Source: Eubacteriales bacterium (GTDB taxonomy: Bacteria; Bacillota; Clostridia; Christensenellales; UMGS416). Taken from it: DNA of 5,382 bases. Where the stretch lies: positions 1 to 5,382 of the forward strand of contig JAQVWW010000115.1 of the NCBI GenBank assembly GCA_028709505.1, given 5' to 3'. A model generated the notes under the pieces. That model was not told the origin of the DNA. It worked only from the letters and a program-made list of their open reading frames with translations, and made no database searches. How positions within the stretch are numbered: position 1 is the first letter of the stretch; each line of letters opens with the position of its first letter. Both the position numbers and the translations under genes were made by a program. Below, piece after piece: positions 1 through 4,648 of the stretch.

Positions 1-693
1 CAGCGTGTCGTAGCCATAGGTGCGCGCGTCGTAGCGCCAGGGTTCAAGGGCCAGCACCGCCGGCTGCACCGTTTGGTACAGCTCCTTCTGCGCGCCGGTT
101 AACGTCTGCGTCGCCGTATACCGATACGGATACGCCACCGTCGATAAGGCCGCCGGCAGTGTGCTGTGCTGCAGCACCGACAGCGCCGTCGGCTCCTGGG
201 GCCAAACCACCGTAAAAGGCGGTTTGCTGTCCCTATCCGGCTGGTACTGATAATACAGCACGCTGCCGTCGGCCAGCAGCAGGCGCAATTCGGGCAGGCC
301 GTCGCCGGATATGTCCCGCAGCGTATACGGTTTTTCCCGCGCCAGACCAATGCCGGCGTATTCCTCCGGGAACGGCAGCTCCCCCAGCCGCTTACGGCCT
401 TGGGCGTCGTATACAACAATGCCGTTGCCGTCGTCGGCCACCGCAAAGCCAAACGTATTGCCCTGGCCAAAGGACAGACGGGCAGAAACCGCCGGCTGCC
501 GGGCGCTTTCTTTGGTACGCGCCGTCCCGGCGCTTTGCTGCGGCTGTTCGGGCTGCGGCCGCCGGATGCAACCGGCGTTCGCCGACATCATCAACACGAG
601 GCCGAGAAAAAATGCAATTTTTCTGGCCCGCCCGTGTGTGTCTCTCCCTCGTCGCGGTGCAGCATACGCACGCCGTACCCTGTTTTGGGCCAT
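1..693 (-). CDS. exported protein with FG-GAP/VCBS-like segment, partial (3' end outside window)
   Basis: An open minus-strand frame of 231 codons runs off the left edge without a stop. The start is the ATG at 691-693, preceded by a purine-rich GGCGGGGTG about 8 nt upstream; no other in-frame start lies before the signal sequence. Residues 1-25 are Arg/Lys rich, 26-38 are hydrophobic, and the segment ends SANAGC with Cys42. That could be a lipoprotein signal, but Asn at -3 of the Cys is atypical, and A-N-A also fits a signal peptidase I site. The mature part begins with a Pro/Gln-rich linker. It then has strand-rich sequence and a DISGDGLPE motif (about 127-135), followed by LADGSVLYY, resembling an FG-GAP/VCBS calcium-loop repeat. 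The last visible residues (WRYDARTYGYDTL) recall linkers in secreted Bacillota proteins. It lies 73 bp downstream of the LuxR-type regulator on the same strand with no clear terminator between them, so co-transcription is possible. The function is unknown and I do not recognise a specific family. Confidence 0.75.
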   Translation of the reverse strand, partial: MAQNRVRRAYAAPRRGRDTHGRARKIAFFLGLVLMMSANAGCIRRPQPEQPQQSAGTARTKESARQPAVSARLSFGQGNTFGFAVADDGNGIVVYDAQGRKRLGELPFPEEYAGIGLAREKPYTLRDISGDGLPELRLLLADGSVLYYQYQPDRDSKPPFTVVWPQEPTALSVLQHSTLPAALSTVAYPYRYTATQTLTGAQKELYQTVQPAVLALEPWRYDARTYGYDTL

Positions 694-766
694 AACAAAA
701 ACACCCCGCCTTTTTCATAATAGCTTGCAGGTTTCTTTTTGTATGTCGGCCAGTTGGCTATTTTCG

Positions 767-3226
767 CTACAGGTCCATTTGCACCAGCCGCGCCTTGGAC
801 GATACGCCGGTTTTGGCGTAGATGCGGCCGAGCAGCGTTTTGACGGTGGATACCGAAAGGTACAGCGCGGCGGCGATCTCTTTGTTGCTCAGGCCCTGGC
901 GCACCATGTCCAGCACGTCTCGCTCGCGGGGCGTCAGCGCCGGCCGGGCGGGGCAAAGCGTTTCGACGCCGGCCCGCAGCTGCTGCTCCAGGCGCCGGAT
1001 GGCGTCGACGTCCCCGGCGGATATCCCGCCGGCCCGGTCCAGCAGGTGCCCCACCGCCGCGTGGTGCTCGGCAAAGGGCAAATACAGCCTGTCGGGCAGC
1101 GCCAGCGTCAGCGCCCTTTCCAGCGCCAATTGGGCCTCGTCACACTTGCCGGCGGCGTCAAAAGCGGCGGCTAAATAAATATGCGCATAAATTTGTGGCA
1201 AGATATTTGGGAAGATAGACGATATTTCCAGCATGTGCTGGCAAACGCCGAAGAGTTTTAGATACTGTTTCTGTTCCAGCAGCAGCCACCCGTATACGAT
1301 GTACGCAAAAGGCTGCGTCATGATAACCAGCCGCTTGTCGTTGATTTCACCTTGGGCTATCCAGCGAGCCACCTCGTCGCTGTGGTGCAGCAGCATATGG
1401 AGATACCCTTGGGCCAAATCCAGCGTATAGCGGCACAAGTCCTCGGTATTCTGCCGCGAGCGGGCCTGCAGGGCGGTTACGCTTTGCCGCAGCAGCGCCG
1501 CGTCGGCGCGCAGTATGCCGATGCGGGCCTGCAAAAACAGGCCGCATTGGTAGATGCTGTTCTGGCGCCGGGCATCGGCGGCAAACATGGCCTTGTACCC
1601 GGCTATCTCGGCTTCGTCCATATCGCCGCGCAGCAGGTGCGCTTCGGCGCGCATCATGCTCTGGGCGCCAAAGCCGTGGCCGTCGGTCAGCGTATAATAG
1701 ACGGGCATGCAGCTGTCCATCTGCTGGAGCTCGTCGTCCAGCGCGCCGGTTTCCCGGTGGAATAGGTACAGCACCGACGGTGAGCCAAACGTCCACGTGC
1801 TCCTGATGTTGATAAGCGTGGCCGGCCCGCCCAACCGCTGCAGGGCACGGTGGTGGCGGGCGCTCATCGCGTCAATGCGGTTGTATTCCAAAAACGAAAG
1901 CAGCAGCTCCATCTCGCCCAGCAGCGCGTCTTTGCGCCGGCGGGTTAAATCGCTTTGCTCGATGATATCGACAATCTCGTGCTGCATGGCCAGCAATTTT
2001 CGGTTCTCGTGCAGGAAAAAAAGCGTAAACGCCAGCGGCACGATAGCCGACGGATATTTGCGCTTGGTTTCAAACGGCGTATTGTCCAGTATGTCCAGTA
2101 TCATCGGCCGTGTGGTTTCGTCGGCGATGTCGGCAATCTCGTAGCTGGTCAGCGGCAGCTGCAAAAGAGTTTCCCACCGGCCGGACAGATAGTAGAACCG
2201 CAGCGTGCCCACGCGATCGCCGGCCTGCTGGCAGAGCTGACCGCCGATAAAATAGATATCCTTTTTACGCGCTTCGTCCAGCAAATGAAACTGCTCCGTC
2301 AAAAACGCGCCGAACAGACTGTGAAAAAAATAGCTGTGGTTTTCGGCTTCTTTGTGCACAAACACGCGCTTGTCCCGCAGCATTTTTTCGGTCTGCGCCG
2401 GGCTTACGCCGGACAGTACCGTCGCCTGATCCAGCGTAAAGCGGGTAAAGATAGACAGCGACAGCAAAAAATCCCGTTCCCGTTGGGGCAATCGGCTCCA
2501 AAGCGCCTTGTGCAGCAGGCTGTCCATGCCGCCCCGTTCAAACCTGCCCCCATCCAGAAAGGACAGCAACTGCAAATACAGTGCCATCACCCATCCTTCG
2601 GTCATGCGCTCCACTTCATCCAGCTGCTCTTCGTCCAGCACCACGCCGGCTTGGCGGTAATAGGCGTTGATATCGGCCTTTTGCAGGATGAGGATATCCT
2701 CCTGCAGCAGGCACAGGCGCTGGCTGGGCGGGATGTGATGGTGTTCTTCGCGGGGCAATACCTGGACGGCCGCCACAATGTGCAGCTGTTGCCCGCCGTG
2801 GGCCGACAGCGCCTGCAGGAACAACCCATAGGGCAGGTTCTGCCACGCCGTCAAATCGTCCAGCACCAAATAGGTTGGTATCGGGCAGGAAAGCAGGGAA
2901 ACTATCTGCGCCAGCTGCGGCAGGCTGTCTTCGTCGGGGGGGCCGGCCTGGCGCAGCTGATCGGCGCAGCCGGCGTCTATCCGCCCGATGACGATGCAAA
3001 AATCCTGCCAGTTTGCGCCGGGCCGCCCCGCCGAAAACGTGTGCCAATACACGGCAGCGCCGTTTTGCCGCCGCATATCCATAAAATGCCGCAGCGCCGT
3101 GGTCTTGCCAAAGCCCGAAGGAGCTTCCAGCAGTGTCAGCGGATACTCGTTAATGCTGGCCAGTTTGTTCATCAGCCGCCGGGAAAAATACTGTATCTGC
3201 GGCCTGATCTGTTTGGTGCGGGGCAT
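767..3226 (-). CDS. MalT/LAL-type LuxR-family transcriptional regulator (STAND ATPase)
   Basis: This 819-residue protein has the full architecture of large ATP-binding LuxR regulators such as MalT. An N-terminal PRTKQIRPQI..FSRRL lead-in is followed by a Walker A loop, APSGFGKTT (about 35-43), and a Walker B strand, TYLVLDDL (about 118-125). A NOD/winged-helix part comes next, then a long helical, probably TPR-like sensor region, and a C-terminal LuxR helix-turn-helix (about 764-819: LTPRERDVL, GLSNKEIAAAL, SVSTVKTLLGRIYAK). Known family behaviour is that an inducer and ATP drive oligomerisation, and the HTH then activates nearby promoters; the inducer here cannot be told from sequence. The frame stays open to an ATG at 3325. 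I chose ATG 3226 because it has AAGGA with a 7-nt spacer, because family members usually begin with MPRT-like residues, and because the 3325 ATG lies inside the likely -10 box. Its target may be its own operon, including the exported-protein gene downstream. Length is normal for the family and no key motif is missing. Confidence 0.93.
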   Translation of the reverse strand: MPRTKQIRPQIQYFSRRLMNKLASINEYPLTLLEAPSGFGKTTALRHFMDMRRQNGAAVYWHTFSAGRPGANWQDFCIVIGRIDAGCADQLRQAGPPDEDSLPQLAQIVSLLSCPIPTYLVLDDLTAWQNLPYGLFLQALSAHGGQQLHIVAAVQVLPREEHHHIPPSQRLCLLQEDILILQKADINAYYRQAGVVLDEEQLDEVERMTEGWVMALYLQLLSFLDGGRFERGGMDSLLHKALWSRLPQRERDFLLSLSIFTRFTLDQATVLSGVSPAQTEKMLRDKRVFVHKEAENHSYFFHSLFGAFLTEQFHLLDEARKKDIYFIGGQLCQQAGDRVGTLRFYYLSGRWETLLQLPLTSYEIADIADETTRPMILDILDNTPFETKRKYPSAIVPLAFTLFFLHENRKLLAMQHEIVDIIEQSDLTRRRKDALLGEMELLLSFLEYNRIDAMSARHHRALQRLGGPATLINIRSTWTFGSPSVLYLFHRETGALDDELQQMDSCMPVYYTLTDGHGFGAQSMMRAEAHLLRGDMDEAEIAGYKAMFAADARRQNSIYQCGLFLQARIGILRADAALLRQSVTALQARSRQNTEDLCRYTLDLAQGYLHMLLHHSDEVARWIAQGEINDKRLVIMTQPFAYIVYGWLLLEQKQYLKLFGVCQHMLEISSIFPNILPQIYAHIYLAAAFDAAGKCDEAQLALERALTLALPDRLYLPFAEHHAAVGHLLDRAGGISAGDVDAIRRLEQQLRAGVETLCPARPALTPRERDVLDMVRQGLSNKEIAAALYLSVSTVKTLLGRIYAKTGVSSKARLVQMDL

Positions 3227-3233
3227 ATCGGTT

Positions 3234-3238
3234 TCCTT
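3234..3238 (-). promoter_or_regulatory. ribosome binding site that fixes the LuxR-regulator start
   Basis: The minus strand reads AAGGAAACCGATATG, a good Shine-Dalgarno core 7 nt before ATG 3226. The longer in-frame ATG at 3325 is preceded by a C-rich run and TATA with no properly spaced purine core, so translation most likely begins at 3226. Confidence 0.75.
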
Positions 3239-3323
3239 ATCCAAGCCCAATTCCCCGGCGGGCCATAGGCAGCCCGGCGCTCTTTGGGTCTTTTGAATAT
3301 GATAGACACAATCCGTTTCTCTC

Positions 3324-3352
3324 ATTATAGGGGGGAGGCCCCTTTTTTACAA
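3324..3352 (-). promoter_or_regulatory. sigma-A-type promoter of the LuxR regulator
   Basis: On the minus strand a perfect -10 TATAAT (3324-3329) is separated by exactly 17 bp from TTGTAA (3347-3352, 4/6 match to TTGACA). Transcription would begin near 3316-3318, giving a leader of about 90 nt before ATG 3226. The spacer is unusual: four A, four G, then a C-rich run. The leader contains a CGGGC/GCCCG mini-hairpin. No clear operator was found. Confidence 0.7.
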
Positions 3353-3385
3353 GTTAAGCGCCCCGGGCTATATCCGCATCCATGT

Positions 3386-3414
3386 ATATTTTGGCCGGCG
3401 CGTGAGCATACTGT
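3386..3414 (+). promoter_or_regulatory. possible sigma-E-like (mother-cell) promoter for yaaL-bofA
   Basis: ATATT at 3386-3390 and CATACTGT at 3407-3414 resemble the Bacillus sigma-E -35 (KMATATT) and -10 (CATACA-T) elements. The gap is 16 bp, slightly longer than the 13-15 bp I recall as usual. No good sigma-A promoter was found between here and yaaL. In B. subtilis bofA is transcribed in the mother cell, which agrees. This is inference from short matches only. Confidence 0.4.
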
Positions 3415-3441
3415 TTCTATCAAACCGATAGGAGGCACGCC

Positions 3442-3717
3442 ATGCTCCGGGATTTTCTGCGCCACGTCAGGGAGAACCTTTCCAGTTTTCAGCCGCCGGG
3501 CAACGTATCCGACCAAATCAACTTAGCCGGCGAGGCGCTGATAGCGCTCAACGACTTAAAGGCCGCCGAAAGCTACTTCAACAGCATCAGCGACCCCGAC
3601 CTTCTGGAATACGCCAGCTATGAGATAGAGGCCGCCCGCCGCAAATACGAATACCTCATCCGCCGCATTCGCCAGGAGGAGTACGACGCGCTGAACGCCA
3701 CGACGTTTTCTTCCTAA
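3442..3717 (+). CDS. yaaL: YaaL family protein (DUF2508)
   Basis: This small soluble protein has 91 residues. The start is supported by a perfect AGGAGG (3430-3435) with a 6-nt spacer. The middle and C-terminal parts carry the DUF2508 pattern: a helix ALNDLKAAESYF (about 35-46), then SDPDLLEYASYEIEAARRKY (about 50-69) and EYLIRRIRQEE (about 70-80). Acidic and aromatic residues are spaced as in the YaaL family. It is somewhat longer than the B. subtilis protein because of an extra N-terminal stretch. The molecular function of YaaL is not known. The family is recognised by its position immediately upstream of bofA, and the same order is seen here with a 53-bp gap. In B. subtilis, recR lies just upstream; here that position is taken by the divergent LuxR-type regulator. 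Likely co-transcribed with bofA. Confidence 0.85.
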   Translation: MLRDFLRHVRENLSSFQPPGNVSDQINLAGEALIALNDLKAAESYFNSISDPDLLEYASYEIEAARRKYEYLIRRIRQEEYDALNATTFSS

Positions 3718-3770
3718 AGCATGCATGAACGCTGCGCCGCTGCATATGGTAATATGGGGCAGGTGATAGC

Positions 3771-4031
3771 ATGGATTGGAGCTTGGTCATCTATTTTGCG
3801 TTGGCGCTGGTGCTCATCTATCTGGGCAGCCAGCTGCTGAAGATACCGATGAAGATTGCCATTAAGATTATCCTCAATAGCCTGTTGGGCTGCGGTATTC
3901 TGATTTTGCTCAACCTGGTAGGCAGCCACTTTAACATCAGTATTGCGCTAAACCCGGTAACGGTGCTGGTAGCGGGTTTTTTGGGGGTTCCGGGTATTGC
4001 GCTTTTGCTGATACTACCTTTTATTCTATAA
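3771..4031 (+). CDS. bofA: BofA, inhibitor of pro-sigma-K processing
   Basis: This is an 86-residue, highly hydrophobic membrane protein, nearly the same length as B. subtilis BofA. A first membrane segment spans about residues 4-23, a short basic stretch (KIPMKIAIK) follows, and a second segment spans about 30-51. The C-terminal region is LNPVTVLVAGFLGVPG followed by a hydrophobic tail. The NP-T and LGVPG motifs are diagnostic of the family. Known role: in the outer forespore membrane BofA, with SpoIVFA, holds the intramembrane protease SpoIVFB inactive until a forespore signal arrives, delaying release of active sigma-K. Asn48, Asn61 and Thr64, which I recall as important for SpoIVFB inhibition, are present at the same positions. 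The start ATG has AGGTGA only 4 nt upstream, a short spacing, but an in-frame stop at 3750-3752 leaves no upstream ATG. The stop codon touches the DnaA-box inverted repeat that follows. Confidence 0.92.
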   Translation: MDWSLVIYFALALVLIYLGSQLLKIPMKIAIKIILNSLLGCGILILLNLVGSHFNISIALNPVTVLVAGFLGVPGIALLLILPFIL

Positions 4032-4077
4032 AATCTGTGGATAAAAAAACGGCCGTTTGGGAAGTTATCCACAGATT
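4032..4077. repeat. 13-bp inverted repeat formed by two perfect DnaA boxes
   Basis: AATCTGTGGATAA (4032-4044) and TTATCCACAGATT (4065-4077) are exact reverse complements separated by 20 bp. Each arm contains a consensus DnaA box (4036-4044 minus, 4065-4073 plus). The loop includes a 12-bp perfect palindrome, AAACGGCCGTTT (4047-4058). The boxes point away from each other at the left border of the AT-rich block. Confidence 0.9.
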
Positions 4078-4085
4078 CTTTTTTT
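4032..4085 (+). terminator. possible intrinsic terminator of yaaL-bofA, overlapping the DnaA-box repeat
   Basis: The 13-bp inverted repeat begins directly after the bofA stop codon and is followed, after a single C, by seven T residues (4079-4085). The stem has only 4 G-C pairs of 13 and a 20-nt loop, so it would be a weak terminator. The element may serve both as a terminator and as a DnaA site. Confidence 0.45.
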
Positions 4086-4160
4086 AGGTAAGAAAGTCGA
4101 ATTTTGCAAGATAGTTTTCTGCGAAGATTGCTAAGAGAACCTATCTATATACAGATAGTA
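4079..4160. other. AT-rich DNA unwinding element candidate
   Basis: A hand count gives 25 G/C in 82 bp (about 30%), far below the GC-rich genes around it. It lies between the paired boxes at 4036-4073 and the trio/box element at 4156-4183, where a DNA unwinding element is expected. It also holds AGTCGAA (4095-4101), one mismatch from a Spo0A box. Confidence 0.6.
4141..4158. repeat. 6-bp inverted repeat at the DUE/DnaA-trio junction
   Basis: CTATCT (4141-4146) and AGATAG (4153-4158) are perfect complements around the 6-nt ATATAC. The right arm includes the first TAG triplet, so a cruciform or single-strand hairpin here would cap the DnaA-trio tract. Confidence 0.5.
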
Positions 4161-4183
4161 GTAGTAGTAGATACTGTGTATAG
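4156..4183 (-). promoter_or_regulatory. DnaA-trio element with adjacent DnaA box (basal unwinding system)
   Basis: Five consecutive TAG triplets on the plus strand (4156-4170) are followed by ATAC and then TGTGTATAG (4175-4183), the complement of CTATACACA, one mismatch from the TTATACACA box. Read from the minus strand the order is box, 4-nt spacer, then CTA repeats, so the plus strand carries 3'-GAT-5' repeats running away from the box into the AT-rich block. This is the arrangement described for B. subtilis DnaA-trios, which load DnaA onto single strands. A weaker second box, TTTTCCCCA (4184-4192, minus, 7/9), directly abuts the first. Confidence 0.65.
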
Positions 4184-4224
4184 TGGGGAAAACCCTGTAA
4201 ATCCCGCATAAATACTGGGTTTTT

Positions 4225-4234
4225 TTGTGCACAA
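4225..4234. promoter_or_regulatory. palindromic near-consensus DnaA box
   Basis: TTGTGCACAA reads the same on both strands, and each reading is one mismatch from TTATNCACA (third base G for A). It is preceded by a T-run and by GGGTTTT (4217-4223), which could pair weakly with AAAACCC (4189-4195). Confidence 0.4.
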
Positions 4235-4339
4235 CCGCTTGGGATAGCATTATTTTTCACGCACAGCCCCACCGGGCGCTAAAATGCAATGATGCGAATA
4301 TTGAATCAAAAGCATGGGTTTTGCGCGGGTTTTTTCCGG

Positions 4340-4384
4340 CTATTCACAGAGCATGTGTAAAGGCGCTGCACATCATGGGGATAA
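4340..4384. promoter_or_regulatory. two near-consensus DnaA boxes in opposite orientation
   Basis: CTATTCACA at 4340-4348 (plus) and TGGGGATAA at 4376-4384 (minus; TTATCCCCA) each differ from TTATNCACA at one position. Both lie upstream of the perfect pair at 4394-4424 and extend the box cluster. Confidence 0.45.
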
Positions 4385-4393
4385 AAAAATCTT

Positions 4394-4424
4394 TTATGCA
4401 CAGATTTTTGATAGGTTATCCACA
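4394..4424 (+). promoter_or_regulatory. pair of perfect DnaA boxes two helical turns apart
   Basis: TTATGCACA (4394-4402) and TTATCCACA (4416-4424) have the same orientation with start-to-start spacing of 22 bp, close to two turns of B-DNA, so both would face the same side. The first box sits in an inverted repeat, AAAAATCT (4385-4392) with AGATTTTT (4402-4409). Confidence 0.75.
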
Positions 4425-4451
4425 CCCGCTGATAAAACCGGTACAAACCCG

Positions 4452-4472
4452 GGGGATAACGCGGGGATAACG
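4452..4472. repeat. tandem GGGGATAACG repeats, 11-bp period
   Basis: GGGGATAACG occurs at 4452-4461 and 4463-4472, with a third GGGGATAA at 4377-4384. Each is a degenerate match to TGTGGATAA. Tandem degenerate boxes one helical turn apart are typical of low-affinity DnaA sites in origins. Other binding proteins cannot be excluded. Confidence 0.5.
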
Positions 4473-4483
4473 GCGGCAGAGCA

Positions 4484-4492
4484 TGTTCATAA
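4484..4492 (-). promoter_or_regulatory. near-consensus DnaA box
   Basis: TGTTCATAA is the complement of TTATGAACA, one mismatch from TTATNCACA. It is a weak site counted as part of the cluster only because of its neighbours. Confidence 0.3.
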
Positions 4493-4576
4493 CTTCTTTT
4501 CACCCTGTGTATGGGCGCCAAAAGGGAGGGGGAGCCGGTTTCAAAAAAGTCCGCCGTCCGGCCGCCGGCACGACGG

Positions 4577-4585
4577 ATATCCACA
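4577..4585 (+). promoter_or_regulatory. near-consensus DnaA box at the right border
   Basis: ATATCCACA differs from TTATCCACA only at the first base. It lies between a GC-rich inverted repeat (CCGTC 4554-4558 with GACGG 4572-4576) and the radC terminator, and marks the right edge of the box cluster. Confidence 0.45.
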
Positions 4586-4588
4586 GTC

Positions 4589-4610
4589 AAAAAAAGCGCC
4601 GGCGGGCGCT
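4589..4610 (-). terminator. intrinsic terminator of radC
   Basis: On the minus strand AGCGCC (4605-4610) and GGCGCT (4595-4600) form a perfect GC-rich 6-bp stem around a 4-nt loop, followed directly by six further T residues (4589-4594). It starts 38 nt after the radC stop codon. Confidence 0.8.
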
Positions 4611-4648
4611 CTTTTCGTATAGTCTCTGCTTTATGGTATCAGCCGCCG

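Larger units (their letters stand above)
4032..4590. other. probable chromosomal replication origin (oriC) or origin-like DnaA-binding region
   Basis: This gene-free region holds four exact TTATNCACA DnaA boxes: 4036-4044 (-), 4065-4073 (+), 4394-4402 (+) and 4416-4424 (+). One-mismatch boxes lie at 4175-4183 (-), 4225-4233 (palindromic, both strands), 4340-4348 (+), 4376-4384 (-), 4484-4492 (-) and 4577-4585 (+). An AT-rich block (4079-4160) lies between the left pair and the rest, and TAG trinucleotide repeats abut the box at 4175. This combination of box cluster, AT-rich unwinding region and DnaA-trio is the standard plan of a Bacillota oriC. Bacillota origins normally flank dnaA, which is not in this window, so a non-dnaA-linked origin, half of a bipartite origin, or a DnaA-titrating or reactivating site remain alternatives. 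Short open frames here (for example 4225-4470 plus and 4306-4590 minus) show no family features or ribosome binding sites and are not called. Confidence 0.75.

Noticed and set aside
392..718. Minus-strand frame starting MKKAGCFCYG at 718
   Set aside because: The MKK start looks signal-like, but no hydrophobic segment follows. The frame starting at 693 has the clear signal peptide and stays open to the window edge.
311..1174. 287-residue plus-strand open frame
   Set aside because: It spans two well-supported minus-strand genes and their gap, has no recognisable motif and no good ribosome binding site.
1955..3268. 437-residue plus-strand open frame opposite the LuxR-type regulator
   Set aside because: Low-complexity Gln/Arg/His-rich translation with no family motif. 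It is a shadow of the strong minus-strand regulator gene in GC-rich DNA.
3330..3348. GGGG-AGG-CCCC followed by T6 on the plus strand, terminator-like
   Set aside because: The stem is only 4 bp, no plus-strand gene lies upstream, and the sequence is the spacer of the minus-strand promoter.
4189..4226. AAAACCC/GGGTTTT hairpin with a T-run as a second terminator
   Set aside because: Only 7 bp, mostly A-T, with a 21-nt loop and no gene ending nearby.
4225..4590. Short open frames on both strands inside the DnaA-box region (4225-4470 plus, 4306-4590 minus, 4314-4622 plus)
   Set aside because: No ribosome binding sites, no recognisable protein features, mutually overlapping, and the sequence is explained better by DnaA-box content.
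4591..4615. The AGCGCC/GGCGCT hairpin as a plus-strand terminator
   Set aside because: On the plus strand the hairpin is followed by only C-TTTT-C. The long T-run is on the minus strand, where radC ends.
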